From NCBI GenBank assembly GCA_029834535.1, contig JAQMWT010000424.1, forward strand, positions 1-64,000: a DNA stretch of 64,000 bases. The letters are read 5' to 3'. This DNA comes from Chrysophaeum taylorii. Its lineage: Eukaryota; Sar; Pelagophyceae; Pelagomonadales; Pelagomonadaceae. A program made the position numbers and the translations under genes. How positions within the stretch are numbered: position 1 is the stretch's first letter; every line of letters starts with the position of its first letter. The notes under the pieces were generated by a model. That model worked only from the letters and a program-made list of their open reading frames with translations. It made no database searches and was not told where the DNA came from. This document shows positions 10,741 to 22,602 of the stretch, piece after piece.

Positions 10741-11198
10741 TAGACATTCTAAGGGGGTCTGTCTATCGGTGTCTATGTACACTCATCGATTTTTTCGATG
10801 GAAAATGTGTCTATATGACGACTGTGCAAGCCGTGAGTCCAGAGTAGTGTCGCTAAGCGTAGTCACTCAGGCAGCTGGTTAGTTTTGGTGCTTTCGAGGA
10901 GCTTGTTAAGCATTGCCATGTAATGTACGAGTGGACGTACCCAAAATATTCCATAACATGTGTGCAAGAGTATAGGTTAGCCAATTACACACACATCAAC
11001 ATTAACATGACAATACGATGCTATGAACTGGTGCACACAAGGTTACACGATCACGTGTGCAAGAAGATATTATATACAGCCCAATGGTAATGGCGATGTA
11101 TTGACAAGCGTGTCACATGTCGAGGCTAGGTCGGCGCGGTAACGACCCAATACCCATAGGTGACGTGCATGTTGACACATGGTTTTCTCAGGGACCCG

Positions 11199-11213
11199 CC
11201 TGGGCCCATAACC
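11199..11213 (-). promoter_or_regulatory. Primer-binding site, element A (initiator-Met tRNA anticodon arm)
   Basis: The plus strand reads CCTGGGCCCATAACC directly beside the LTR. CTGGGCCCATAACC is identical to the anticodon-arm sequence of eukaryotic initiator-Met tRNA, so the element RNA (minus sense) is complementary to it. This matches the half-tRNA priming known for Drosophila copia. Confidence 0.8.
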
Positions 11214-11525
11214 TGCAGAGCATTTAGCAAGCAGTGGTAAGTCACCTGGGAAACCATCCCGTCTCTCCGAACGTCTGGAAAGGCTAATTCGGGGAATGAA
11301 AGGTTATGTTCCCTATATCCTCAGAACACGACCGGCGGCATCTAGAACTACACGAGAAAGATTAAGTGTATAGTGCTACATACCTCGGGACGCGCTACAC
11401 CATGATGATGAGCGTAGGCACAAATCAGAGGACTATTTGATTGTGTAGAAAGGAAGAATAAGGGTAAGGAAGAGATCACGTTCTCAACGGACGGATAAGG
11501 GTAAGAGGCAGCAGATTTCTCTGCA
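11214..11525 (-). repeat. 5' LTR of element A (312 bp)
   Basis: The repeat is bounded by perfect 7-bp inverted ends, TGCAGAG and CTCTGCA. It abuts the primer-binding site on its left and element B integrase sequence on its right. A close relative lies at 38390-38704, there preceded by a polypurine tract, which confirms both LTR ends. Family termini are TG...CA as expected. Confidence 0.85.
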
Positions 11526-12585
11526 AAATGATTAACATGGGGTGTTATTAAAGGGTTTATAACGTTAGCACCACATAAGTAGATGTAGGGCCGACATAGG
11601 GGTTCATATTTATGAAATTCGTTAGGTTCCAAATGCAAATAACAAACAGAACCAAAAGGTTCGAGGTAGTATTGTTGGGGAACATTACATTGGTCTAACA
11701 AAACTTGTTGGGGGCTTAGGACATTATTATAGATACGTTCGAGGGAAACGTTAGGGAGGAGATTATATGATTGGATAGCTTGTATAACAGCCCACGGGTA
11801 GTGTGGTGCCGGATCTGTTAGGGGGTGACCTTTATAGGATACATTAAGCATATGCCGGAGTCGTGTAGACGCGGCAGTGGCTATGTGACTAACAGCGGCT
11901 TCGACTTCATGATTAAAGACATGTAAGTAAGGGGGGAACGCGGACATATTAATACCATGGTCCACACGGAAGGGGGTTGTAACATGCTTGGATAAATAGG
12001 GTTTAAAGGAATCACAATAAATTTGTTTTAGTTGTACATGAACATAAGTAGAACAAAAATTACGAACAAACTCAAGGGCGTTACAAAATTCGCTGGAGTT
12101 AGTGCTACGACAAAAGTACACTAACAGAAATTTAGAAATGAAACACTTGAAGACAATGATATGTCGAAAGGACCCCCATTCCGAGAGCACAGAGACGTAA
12201 TCACCATCACATGCCCAAGCTTCACCAGGTTAAAATTTTTTTTCGAATGATGGTTGCTTGATAAGGTGGTGTGGATGAGGAAAGCGTTTTTTATGAATCG
12301 TACAATCCACACAGAACTTACGGTAGGGTACGTCAGATGGGTGGTGTCCAGGACCGGCAATAACCCGAACAGCTTTTGTGGCTTGAGAATCACTGGAATG
12401 GTGAATGTTGTGAAAATTGGTAGCTCGTTGTTGCGCATCTCGAAATGCAAGGGTGCCCCTGGCATGGACTTTCTTATCGAAGGGTGCATGCTTCTCATGG
12501 AGCTGTCTTGGCGTTGTAAGGGGTATTTGTTTTTCTTTAGTAGGAGATGATATATCTGCGGGTGAGATGTTAGAGAGGAAAGCAT
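11526..12585 (-). pseudogene. Integrase, element B
   Basis: The HHCC part and the rve core of element A are repeated here (WACDGD-like stretch, ISKFLLVYFCRSTNSSEFCN, QIYCDSFKPYLS, FNHEVEAAVSHIATAAS). The catalytic D, D and E positions are recognisable. The open frame runs artificially on to 11348 because it reads into the LTR of element A. Fossil. Confidence 0.8.
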
Positions 12586-12833
12586 GAGCTACTGAATCAG
12601 TATGAAAAGAAGGAAGTTCGTGGTTAGAAGTGATAGTATCACAACATAAGAGTTTTTTATTGGATATGTAGAACATAGTAATGGAACTCTGGTGTAATGT
12701 TAAAGATGTATCTGTTGGGAATATATTTGTGAATAAGGCTGACCTATAGTTTTTGGTTAGAGGAGCGTGATCAGGGTCAAACGATGGTGATAGTGTTAAT
12801 ATACGCAAGTCATAAACAAGCTGACACAAATGT

Positions 12834-13614
12834 TTATAAATTATATATATGTTCCAGCTGGAATAGCATTTGCGATGATATCACAGCATAGGTCAGGGGA
12901 CAAAGACAAAAGAAAATTGATTTGGTACGCTGTGAAGTTATTGGCGCGTGCCAACTCGCGAGTTGAGTAGTGTCGAATGCGATCGAGTCGTGGATCGTAC
13001 ACCAGCATATTATCAAATCCACGAATGGTAGGAGTGGGCGTGTATATTGAGTGAACTTTGGCACCCATCTTCCTATCGCTTGATGTTATAAAGCCCAAAT
13101 ATATGCTTTGGGACAAATGCATATCACTTAATGCAAATACTTTGTCGATAAATTCGAGACGATTTTCCTGAGGGTAGAAGACAAAAGAATCGTGAAATAC
13201 AGGAGAGGTATAGGAAGCCAGTGCTTGTACTAGACGACGCGTGTCTTGATTTTCATTATTATGATGGTATGCTTAGCAAAGTCGAAGAAAACCGGTAACA
13301 GGTTCGAGAGAAGCAGTCTTATCGATTCCGGCATCGTGTGTTAAAAGGGCGTAGGTTTAGCCAAAAGCATTTATGTGTGCCTGGTATTTAGAAGAAGAGT
13401 TAGAAACTGTTATGTCTCCGCCTGTATGTCTTCCACCAGTGATGTAAATGATGGATGAAGTAGAGGATTTATTTAAGAATAACCTGTGAGATGGTTGGTT
13501 AGATTCGATAGTTGTAATACGAAAGGACACAGGTAATATGATGGATTTAGGGAATAATCGTCCCATAATATTATAGAGGAGCACAAAAGCTTTGAGTTCA
13601 ATAGGGGATCTCAT
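12834..13614 (-). pseudogene. Conserved post-methyltransferase region, element B
   Basis: It contains ITGGRHTGGDITV, NQPSHRLFLNKSSTS and LSLSPDLCCDIIANAIPAGTY, all shared with element C and more distantly with A. No known domain is recognised. Conservation in all three copies argues that it is a functional part of the family. Confidence 0.6.
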
Positions 13615-14537
13615 GCAAGCAAGTGTCTTCTTGAATTAGTCATTAATCCCAGGCGAAAGTTGGAAATGCCCTCCATTTCATCTTGACTGGGATGTTCGAC
13701 TGTTTTATTAGAGTGCAGACGAAGGAACAGCATAGTTAAGGTTTCAAGCTCAGTCACAGTTAAGCGCACGGATCCTGTACGACTGAAAATATTGCAGGTT
13801 TTAGGTGTGGACACAAATGGTATGTCAGGAAAGACCTGCGTCCAAGGTTCGTCGACTATTAACTTGCGACTGATGGAATTAGCGTGGTCTGCAATATCCA
13901 GAAAGGAAGCGACTCGTTTATTAGGCCATGAAAGCAGATCAAGAGGGCCGGTGTTATACTTGCGTGCGACGAGGATCCATCTTTCTCTGGCTTGATAATC
14001 TCCACATAAGTAGCGTGGAAATCGGTCACATATGTCCACCGTATAGTGTATCGTTGAGAAGATGAGATTGGCAACTCGCATATGATCTTCATACGATGCG
14101 GAGTGTGGTGGAGTCATTTCCATGAAGAGAACAAGCGGCTTTAAAAGCTCAAGTACACTTAGAGCACTTGGGAACAAATAATCATCCATATCGCGCTCGA
14201 AGGTGGAAATGGATCTCCCGTTGATTATGTTGCGATTTGTGCATGGTGATGTCAATTCCACTATGTCAGTGTAATATCGTGCACGTTCAACGTCCGATGC
14301 TCGATGGAGATATGTCAAAAACTTGGGTAAGGATGGGAAAACTTCGATGGAATTACCAAAACGTCCTCGTAGCATGTGCGTGATATTGTCGTCGCTCTCA
14401 ACAAGAACTTTAACGTTGATGTTGACTTGCAAGTCATTAGAAGCGCAAGCTAAGAATGCAGGAGTGGACATCCCAGAGCAAAGTAAAGTTACTGTAGGTA
14501 TTCGTGGGCTAGTATATGAAGTTACTGTATGGAGCAA
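13611..14537 (-). CDS. DNA cytosine-5 methyltransferase-like ORF of Copia element B
   Basis: This 308-residue frame carries the clearest motif set: TVTLLCSGMSTPAFLA (15-30, motif I), VLVESDD (44-50, motif II), YYTDIVELTSPCTNRN (88-103, motif IV with Cys99), PLVLFMEMTPP (134-144, motif VI with Glu140), CGDYQARERWILVARK (178-193, motif VIII) and SRTGSVRLTVTELETL (252-267, motif IX-like). Spacing and order fit the DNA_methylase (PF00145) fold up to motif IX. It lies between the protease and integrase regions of the same element. The target specificity cannot be predicted. Confidence 0.82.
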   Translation of the reverse strand: MLHTVTSYTSPRIPTVTLLCSGMSTPAFLACASNDLQVNINVKVLVESDDNITHMLRGRFGNSIEVFPSLPKFLTYLHRASDVERARYYTDIVELTSPCTNRNIINGRSISTFERDMDDYLFPSALSVLELLKPLVLFMEMTPPHSASYEDHMRVANLIFSTIHYTVDICDRFPRYLCGDYQARERWILVARKYNTGPLDLLSWPNKRVASFLDIADHANSISRKLIVDEPWTQVFPDIPFVSTPKTCNIFSRTGSVRLTVTELETLTMLFLRLHSNKTVEHPSQDEMEGISNFRLGLMTNSRRHLLA

Positions 14538-14555
14538 ACGTGTTGTAACCTTGCG

Positions 14556-17100
14556 TCATACAGGAGGTGGGAAGTGCTTGCGTATGTAAGGCAGCTGCGA
14601 ATGCATTGACTCCCGGATGGTTTTAAGCCATGGGACGTAAATTACTCGTTCCATGAGGGAGGAATATAGTTTGAGAATTTCGCGTTGTTCATTAAAAGCA
14701 CATAGTCTGAACTGTAGTGAGCGAAGTTCCATTTTACGCGCTTTTGCTTGTTGTAGCGAGCAAATTGGTAGAGTTGGCAACAGGTTACTGAGTCTAAACA
14801 AAGTAATCTTGACATTATCATCAATTTTACTCTGGATAGATGATTGTCCTTTGAATTCAACTCCATAAAGATGTATACCGAGTTTATCTTCTCCCCATTG
14901 AGTCATACTGATGATGTGCAGATCGGGATCGTTATGGTCGTTTTGCTTGGGTAGAAAATGCGCAACGTCTAGCTTTACATATCCCACATTTGGGTGCTTT
15001 GGGAGAGCGGGAATGACGGTCCTTATAATCATAGCATGTGTGATTCTCTGCGTATCCGTAGCAGTCTGGATAGCAGGTGATAAGGACTCGGGTAGCTTTA
15101 CGATGTGGATAGGACCAGCATACCTTTTAAAGTTAATTACATGTTGAGAAGCACATGTGTCAGCATATCCTGGCGTAGTCATTAGCGGCAAAATTGTACT
15201 CGTAGTACAGTTTAAGCATTGTTGCATAACAGGCATGTGTTGAGTTTTGACCAAACATGTACTGTGTCATGAAACTTTGCGTTTGTTCGGAAGGCACAAC
15301 GACGAGTGTAAAACCAGTATTTAATTTTGGTAGCAACACAGGGGGATCTGTACCATCTTCATTATCTTCATTGGTTAAATTACTGGGGAGCTCAGAGTGC
15401 GAGGAAGTTTCCCGAGCTTGACGACGAACGATAGCATTCTGAGCTTTAGCCTTTATGTGCTGCAATAGCGGCTGAGGGATGTTATCGATTTCATCATCTT
15501 TAATGGACAGAAGAGTGTGGAACATTTTCTCTGTATCAGCAGCCCCCCTCTGCTCCGCATCACTGGGGGGCGCTTCAGGAGCAGATGTTTCAGTTTGATA
15601 CTTTTCTTCTGAAACAAGAGATTCCTTATCGGCTTCTAAGAGGTTCGATATGGTATTGGACATAGTATCAACTCGAGATAAGTAGAGATGAACTTGGGTG
15701 GCTTCGTCAGGATCTAAGGACTGTGTCGAAGCTTGAGAAGCGGTTGTCCAGAGGGTACTCAATAAGCTTTTCATTTCCTCCTGTACCATTTTAGAGTCAG
15801 TGGAAGGGTTGGGATTCGCTTCCTGTAATTTACCAAACAGGTGACGAAGACGACCAACTTGATAAGTAGCCCGGTCCATAAGAGACATATTAGAGCGTGC
15901 ATTGCGGTTAGAGGAAGATGAATAGACAGGACGATCGAAGCTGGTACCTTTGACGTTATAATTTGAGGGTGGACGATAGTACGACGTGTCACGGGGTGAA
16001 AATGTCGATGCTTTGTCTTTTGCATTACGAAGCTTACGAGCGTTGAAGCCAGACTGTCCAGCTACAGTGGCTAACAACGAGTAAGCGTTGTTTAGAAAGT
16101 CGCGGGATTGATGAATAGTATCCATCAATAATACCTTAGGTGGCTTGGTAGCGGTAGTACCAATGATGTAAGGGATCCAGGAAGCGGGTTTATCCAAGCG
16201 TCGGTTGGAAGAAAACTTTGTCTCATTGTATATTTTTTTAACAATAATTCCAATAGTGGACGAACGTCGTTAGGATCAACTAGCTTTAACAATTCGGGAT
16301 CGTGACTCGAGTTGTTACCAGAGCGTGTCTCGTAGAGTTTACACCATCCCAATAAAGATTGAGAATAGCGCTCGCGATCCGATGGATTAGCATATAGACG
16401 GTAGATCTCCTCGTGAGCTTTAAGAGTGATTATGGAGTTATTAAATTGGATTGATGCTTCATCATTATTTAATTGCTTTGCCTGAGATTGAAAGGCAAGG
16501 CGTTGTTCGACAAGTACATGGGCATACCAATTAACATTTATAGACATTCGATTAAACTGAGATTTGAGCTCAGTTACATCTGTACAAGACACTGTCTCAT
16601 AGTAATGGTCGGCTAAAAGCATTACAGCCCGTAATTTATTGGGATGTGCAGTAATTGCATAAATTTTCTTTAGTTGAGGCCACATAGCGAGAGCGGGCCT
16701 TTCCTGTGACTCCAAGTTAAAGAATGTGTACAAGAAACCAGCATAAGTTTCGCAGTGTTTGATCCAATCGGCATTAGAGAGACCTGTAACGGATATGTTA
16801 GTTAAAGATGAATCAATTACAATTGATTTAGGGAATCGGGTATATAATAAAGTGAGGACACGTTTGACATCACTATTTAATTCAGGACGAACAAGATTAT
16901 ACGACTCTTGGTAGTGCAGTCGTTCGATATTGTTACGGACATCAACTGTTAGTTGATGGGAAGAGCTGACGTGCCAAGTCTTTAAATGTTCGGGCAGGGC
17001 ATCTTCATTAATGCAGATGTAATTCGTTAATTGTCTCGGATATCCATCTTGAAAAGATGGTATCTACTTCGTTATCAAGGATTTGGCTGTATTCCGGAGC
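14556..17100 (-). pseudogene. Gag and protease region, element B
   Basis: Open pieces at 14556-15254, 15160-16197 and 16125-16733 cover protease and gag. The protease carries YADTCASQHVI, i.e. Asp-Thr-Cys-Ala at the place of the usual DTGA. The gag region has FFNLESQERPALAMWPQLK and the MSLMDRATYQVGRLRHLFGK helix. The 5' end of gag near 17100 is recognised by similarity to the intact start at 28574. Fossil. Confidence 0.75.
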
Positions 17101-17597
17101 ATTCCGGATATTGGTATTGTTTAGGAGGTATCGTGACTGATCAAGGTAGGTTAGAGGATTGATAAACAGATTCGACACATAAGAATGAAGGGCTTCTCAA
17201 GTGCGGGTTATATGTACAGTACGCTATTTTAAACGTGGGCTTATTTACAAGACCAAACAAATCAGCATGCTATTTAAACAGGATGACTTGAGACTGAAGA
17301 ATGGATTAGTTCTCGAGCAGTCCGTCTTTTGTTGGGGAACGGAAGGAAAAACCCGTACAAGTTTCCGCGGCTTGTATAGGAAAATTGTTTATTTTATTGG
17401 TTATGCGAGTGCATGTGACCAGTGACCGACCCAACTCGGTCACAAACCAAATTAACTGGTGGGCACATACCGTCACACAACAAAAATATGTACAGTAGAC
17501 CACCGCCAAACAAATTGTCGCATTGTACTCGTGATCAGGCGCATATTGATCACTCCATTTAGACGTACAACACAGCTGGGCTGACACACCTACGCAT

Positions 17598-17610
17598 CTG
17601 GGCCCATAAC
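17598..17610 (-). promoter_or_regulatory. Primer-binding site, element B
   Basis: CTGGGCCCATAAC on the plus strand repeats the initiator-Met tRNA anticodon-arm match seen in elements A and C, directly next to the inner end of the LTR. The leader (about 17100-17597) contains no ORF that I can support. Confidence 0.7.
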
Positions 17611-17611
17611 A

Positions 17612-18000
17612 TGGCGAGAGTTGACCCTCTCTGGGTACATGGTAGAGACTGCGTGCAGTCTTAGGCGTGTACAGACCATTCCGCTTGCCACATGCTACTA
17701 CACAAGGTAGGGATTTAAGCCCTAACTCCTTATGGAAATTAGGTCCCATAGAAGCGTTTACACTGACAACGAGGAACGAAGCCTCTGTTAATTAAACAGA
17801 AAACCCCGTACCTGACGGTACGCACCTGGAGGCCTACTCCATGTTGGAAAAGAGCTTCAGACTGGGTTCTTCATAATAATTGCGGAAGGGTAAGCAAGGA
17901 AGGGAAAAGAGGGAAAGCCGTATTACGGAGAGAAAACCCTCGTGTAGAGATAGGTGTGAAATGTTCCAGTGTCGCACGCATAATAGTGTAGCTCTCTGGA
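17612..18000 (-). repeat. 5' LTR region of element B
   Basis: The region beyond the primer-binding site matches 42778-43178 of element C almost throughout. Its inner end reads TGGCGAGAG on the plus strand, i.e. ...CTCTCGCCA in element sense. The outer end is placed where similarity to the C copy stops. I see no clear TG there, so the LTR may be clipped. Confidence 0.6.
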
Positions 18001-18699
18001 GATCCGACGCACCCTCGAGTGTGTCCTCGCATTTGACTACGTGCATCGTGCTTCAAGACTTACTGGCTTTGTTTTATCGTCTCGCGTTTCGTACCGATGA
18101 ATGTGGTTGTACCCTTGAGAAGCTCAACAACAATCAATTTAGATGGCATGCACAACCACTTCCGCCGCGCTATCCGCCGCGTCGTCAGCCACGACTTCAG
18201 ACTCTTCCAACTGACCTACCCTCGAAGCTCCCCTTTCCCAACAACCTGGCTCTACTCGATTCCGACGCACTACCCAATGTCATTTTGGCGGCTGCAAGGA
18301 TCACTTTAAGAGGGACTGCCGCACGTTCCAAAGTTCCTAGCTATTCCACGACAATGCGCTACCCACCATCGCCGTTCTTCTCAACAGCGCAACACTTCCA
18401 ATGACTCCAAAAACACCCAACAACACCAACCCACCACCACCAACACTACCTTTTCTGCTCCTATGCCTACTCCCACCTTGACTGATTATAGTTCCACTCC
18501 GCCGCTTTTCTTAATACCACCATCTATTCCACCCCCTTCACCGCCTTAAACGGCCACACCCACCGTCTCACATACCCCTCCCGATACTCTGTCTCATGCC
18601 AATCAAGATAATTCCAAGTCAGCGTGTGTACCGCCGAATGTCTGATGCAAGCACATCAACAACCCCATCCCACGGAAGCCCCTCGTTTTTGTTTTTAGC

Positions 18700-19240
18700 T
18701 CCCATTGCACTGGCGCCCTTCGTTCTGTATTTTCCGCTATTCGTTGTTCAACCCCTCGTTCTGTATTTTCACCTCGTCGTTGCTACCGTTCTGTATTTTC
18801 ACCTCGCCGTTGCTCCTCTCCTCGTTCTGTATTTCCCCCTCGTCGTTGCTCCTCTCCTCGTTCTGTCTTTTCACCTCGTCGTTGCTCCCCTCCTCGTTCT
18901 GTATTTTCACCTCGCCGTTGCTCCTCTCCTCGTTCTGTATTTCCCCCTCGTCGTTGCTCCTCTCCTCGTTCTGTCTTTTCACCTCGTCGTTGCTCCCCTC
19001 CTCGTTGTCTTTTCACCTCGTCGTTGCTCCCCTCCTCGTCCTGTATTTCGCCTATTCGTTGCTCCACTCCCCGTTGTGCATTTTCAGCTATTCGTTGATC
19101 CACTCCCTGTTGTGCATTTTCAGCTCTTCGTTGATCCACTCCCCGTTCTACATTTTCTGCTATTCGTTGATCCACTCCCCGTTGTGCATTTTCACCTATT
19201 CGTTGATCCACTCCTCGTTGTGCTTGTCGGTTTTGGTAAA
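18700..19240 (+). repeat. Pyrimidine-rich minisatellite, about 36-bp units
   Basis: Units of the type CTCGTTCTGTATTTTCACCT followed by CGTCGTTGCTCCT repeat roughly fifteen times, with a variant set (ATTCGTTGATCCACTCCC) in the right half. The repeat-made open frames on both strands are not genes. The array has expanded inside the degraded gag region of element D. Confidence 0.7.
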
Positions 19241-19787
19241 ACCAGCGAATCACGTTCCATCGCGCATTTCATCCGCCACAACTAAGCTGTGCGTGTCAGT
19301 TTTTCGCGTGCGCAGCTTTCGTGCTTCCTATGTGGTTGGATCGCTCATCTTCGGGATCATGGACCGCCGCTTCTTTGCTGTGTTATTCGGCTTCTTCGTC
19401 TACGGTATCAACACAATGTTGTGGTTCTCCTTCGCGCACTATCGCCTTTTCGCCGCTTTTCTGACCTTTAAAATCCGGTTTAGCTATCGAAGTCAATTCC
19501 GTGCTCAGCACCCGCGACGCTATCTGCAATGTTCTTGCGTGTCACTGCGACGCTATCTGCAACGTTCTTACGTGCCACAACTGTTATGCCACTATCGCCA
19601 ACTTCTACCGCAGTCTATTCGAGCATGACGAGCAAAGATCGCCGCTTGCTCCTCCAACGTTGGCTCATATGGCAACTTCGTTCTTGCGAATGCGAAAACG
19701 GGCCACTTTCTTATCTGCCACAGCAGGCTGGCATACAGCAGCCTGGTCTCCCCGTGTTCGTTCCTTACACCGCTGGCATGGCAATGG

Positions 19788-20047
19788 CTCCGCAAACCCT
19801 CTGTCATGTTACTTTGTTCTGGTTTGTCAACTCCGGCGTTCCTGTCTAAAGCCACTAATGACTTAGGCTTAAATATCAATGTAAAAGTTGTTGTTGAGTC
19901 TGATGATACGCTTGTTCGTATGTTACGCCACCGTTTTCCTACTGTATTATTATTTGAATCTCTCCCCGCCTTTATTAACCATCTTCACCTAATCTCACCA
20001 GAGGAAAGGCGCACATTTTATTGTGATATAATTGAGATCACTCCTCC
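19788..20047 (+). pseudogene. Captured fragment of the retroelement methyltransferase inside element D
   Basis: About 260 bp is nearly identical (about 99% by eye) to element A at 7252-7511, covering motif I up to just before the motif IV Pro-Cys. Identical 42-bp direct repeats (19736-19777 and 20047-20088), made of element D sequence, flank it. A piece of one Copia family was thus pasted into another, with duplication of the recipient sequence. Confidence 0.8.
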
Positions 20048-21029
20048 AGCAGCCTGGTCTCCCCGTGTTCGTTCCTTACACCGCTGGCGCGTCAGAAGTC
20101 TTCCATCTTCGCGTACAGGACGCGGTCGTGCCCATGGCAACTTGCTCGCGCCACAACAAACAAACACCCAACGTTCGCATCAACCCTGTTTACGCCTGTT
20201 TTTGCTTCAGTCGCCTCCGACCATCGTCATAACCTGGTCACCATACAACATATCTGCCCAAAGGCAACGTTCTCATCCGACGTCTGGTACACTGCCATCA
20301 CATATACCAGCCTGTGTTCCCGCTCTCTTTACCCCGCTGCGATTCTCAGTGGCAACAATCGCCTAACGCTAGTCTTCCCAGGCACTTTTGTCGCTATTCT
20401 TCTTCAGACCTCGCTTTTGCTGACAGTTTCGCTTATCATATTTCCTGCAATGTCACCCACCGAAGGCACTTCAACGTTGTTCCGACTTTTTCGAATCACG
20501 CTTCCAAGCTCTCGTCTACTGTTGCCCCATTGTCACCTGTTCCTGCTGTTGCCCGGTCGTCACCTGTTCTTCCGCTGTTGCCCCCTTGTCCCCTGTGTTT
20601 GATGAGAATGCGCCGGTTTCACTGGGACTGATCACCCCATCACGTGAACCGACCATTCTACGAGCTCATGAACTCCGCCGAACCAAAGAGAGAAAACAAC
20701 AACGTGCAAAACAAAGTCGAGCCAACCAGAGCCGACAAAACAACAAGCATGCAAAACAAAAAGCATGCAAAACAAAGTCGAGCCAAACGGAGCCGACCGC
20801 GCAAAGTCGACAAAAAGCGCACATTATTCAGAAACAAATGGAGAACCAACTCAAACCCACAATACTGGCGCTTTACCACGCACTGTTGGTTCTGTGTCAT
20901 CTCATGTCGATTCTGTGTCATCTTGTCATTCCCTTCGATTCTGTGTCATCTTGTCATTCCCTGTACGTTAATTTTTCTAGCTTTCGTTTGTTAGTTCATT
21001 ATGTCATCCTTCCCCTCTGTCTCGCCCAG

Positions 21030-22524
21030 CCCATCCAAATCCTGCACGTCGGTTACAAGCCCTTGCCAAAGAATATCATTCCCTCGGTCAGCTCGGTTGC
21101 TCGGATGTTATTCGCGTTCCTTCTCCTTTTTCTGGCACCATCTGCCCTTTGAAGTGGGTCCACCGCACGAAGTATGAATCTGGCCTCTTCAAATCGCACA
21201 CTGCTCATCTCGTTGTCCGTGGTTACACCCAGGTTCACGGCATTGCTTACCACGACACGTACCGTCCTGTATATGTCATCTCTGCTTTCATACAAGCCCC
21301 TGTCTGGCGTTGCTGTTCACGACTGGGATTTGCATAAGCTGGATGTCAGCTCCGCTTTTATCCAAGCTCCCACTGACGAAGACATCTATGTCTGGCCACC
21401 CGACGGTTATGCTCATCGCCAACCCACCGATGGCTTCAAATTCCTTTACACGCTCGGTCGCTCTTGGTACGGTTGCCCGCAAGCATGTCCCCGCTGGTGG
21501 CTTTACTTAGAACGCTTCCTTGTCAATGATTGTAGCTTTGTCAGCGATTCTGGTGCCACTTGCCGCTACACACACATGCTTAAGTGTACTGTCTTCAGCG
21601 CCTTGTTCTTGTCGTAGATGATCTTCTTGTGGCGCACCCTCGTCATTGCCTTGGCCATTACCAAGCCTTCTTCCTCCGTTTCAAGCCTTCACTGATGTCA
21701 ACGAGCTCGATCTTCACACCTACGTTGGTCTCCGCATTACGCGTGATCGCGCATCCCCGGCTATCCGTGAAATCCTCCCCGACCATCGCTTCATCCACAG
21801 TAAACCAGCATTGACTCCCGCTCCCAAAGTTCTTCCTCTTTCTGCGGCTGCTTCTCCTGCACCTGGCTCCCCTGCTCACGTCTTCATGGCACGCATCCCT
21901 TTTCGTCGTATTCTCCGTTGTGTCTTGTTTCTTTCTGTTATGCCTCGCCCTGATATCACCTGGACCGTCAATCCGTGTGCGCCTTTTACTGACAATCCTG
22001 GTAAACCCCCCTGCAATGGTCCTCAAGATCTTGCCCTTGTTCTTGGTCGCGATTCTACCCTTCGTCTCTTTGGTTATTCCGACTCCAGCTGGGCCGACGA
22101 CCCTGATGACCGCCACTCCACTACTGGCTTTTGTTTTCTCCTTGCTGGCTCTATGATATCCTACTGCTCACGCTCGCAGTACCTCCTCGCCCGCTCCTCT
22201 TTTGAAGCTGAATTCCTCGCTCTTTACGCCGCTACTGCTGAGCTCTCTTGGCTTCTCAAACTTTTTGATGCCTTTGATCTCCCTCGTCACACGGCACCAA
22301 TGTATGTCGATAACAGCACCACCGTCACCCAAGTCCGTCTCCAATGTCTCACGCGGCGCACCCGCCATGTTGCCATTCGCTTTTACAGCACCGCCGAATA
22401 TCGTCGCAACCACATCATTGATCTCCAACACAATCCCCGCCTTGACAACCTTAGCGATATCTTCACCCGTCGTACGGAAGCTCCTCCCTTCCTCCGGCTT
22501 CGAGCTCGCTACCTCACCTCGTGA
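21030..22524 (+). pseudogene. Reverse transcriptase and RNase H, element D
   Basis: Signatures include HKLDVSSAFIQAP, YVWPPDGYAHRQP, RSWYGC, a VDDLLVAHPRHC catalytic stretch, and the RNase H part FGYSDSSWADDPDDRHSTTG with SSFEAEFLALYAATAELSWL. This is the standard Copia RVT_2 plus RNase H order. Fossil. Confidence 0.85.
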
Positions 22525-22602
22525 CTTCGCCCGACATCGCCTGTCTCTTTCTGCAACAATGCCTTTCCTGACGTCTTTAAATGTCGACTGCTAAGAGGGG
22601 GG

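Larger units (their letters stand above)
1..11525 (-). mobile_element. Copia LTR retrotransposon A, methyltransferase-bearing family (fossil)
   Basis: On the minus strand the order is 5' LTR (11214-11525), primer-binding site, leader with a SINE insertion, gag-protease, a DNA cytosine methyltransferase-like protein, a conserved unknown region, HHCC integrase, reverse transcriptase, RNase H and an extra 3' ORF. Integrase before reverse transcriptase is the Copia (Pseudoviridae-type) order. The 3' LTR would lie left of base 1. The stretch 3338-4569 between integrase and reverse transcriptase holds a proline-rich, poorly conserved linker. The element is broken in several places in pol and in the last ORF, whereas gag-protease and methyltransferase are long open frames. 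Its LTR is about 93-95% similar by eye to that of relative J, suggesting moderate age. It sits inside the integrase region of element B. Confidence 0.9.
11526..18000 (-). mobile_element. Copia retrotransposon B, methyltransferase-bearing family (fossil, interrupted by A)
   Basis: The minus-strand order is 5' LTR (17612-about 18000), primer-binding site, leader, gag, protease, methyltransferase-like ORF, conserved unknown region and integrase. The integrase is cut at 11525 by the LTR of element A, and the rest of pol is not in this window. Gag and protease words match element C more closely than A, so B and C form one subfamily and A another. The copy is broken in several places. Its right LTR end is not settled: homology to element C stops near 18000. 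Confidence 0.85.

Noticed and set aside
11199-11213. Initiator-Met tRNA sequence match as a possible tRNA gene
   Set aside because: Only the anticodon-arm string is present, with no acceptor, D or T arms; it is a primer-binding site.
18596-19628. Long plus-strand open frames of 229 and 307 residues
   Set aside because: They are produced by the pyrimidine-rich minisatellite and the strong base bias; there is no domain.
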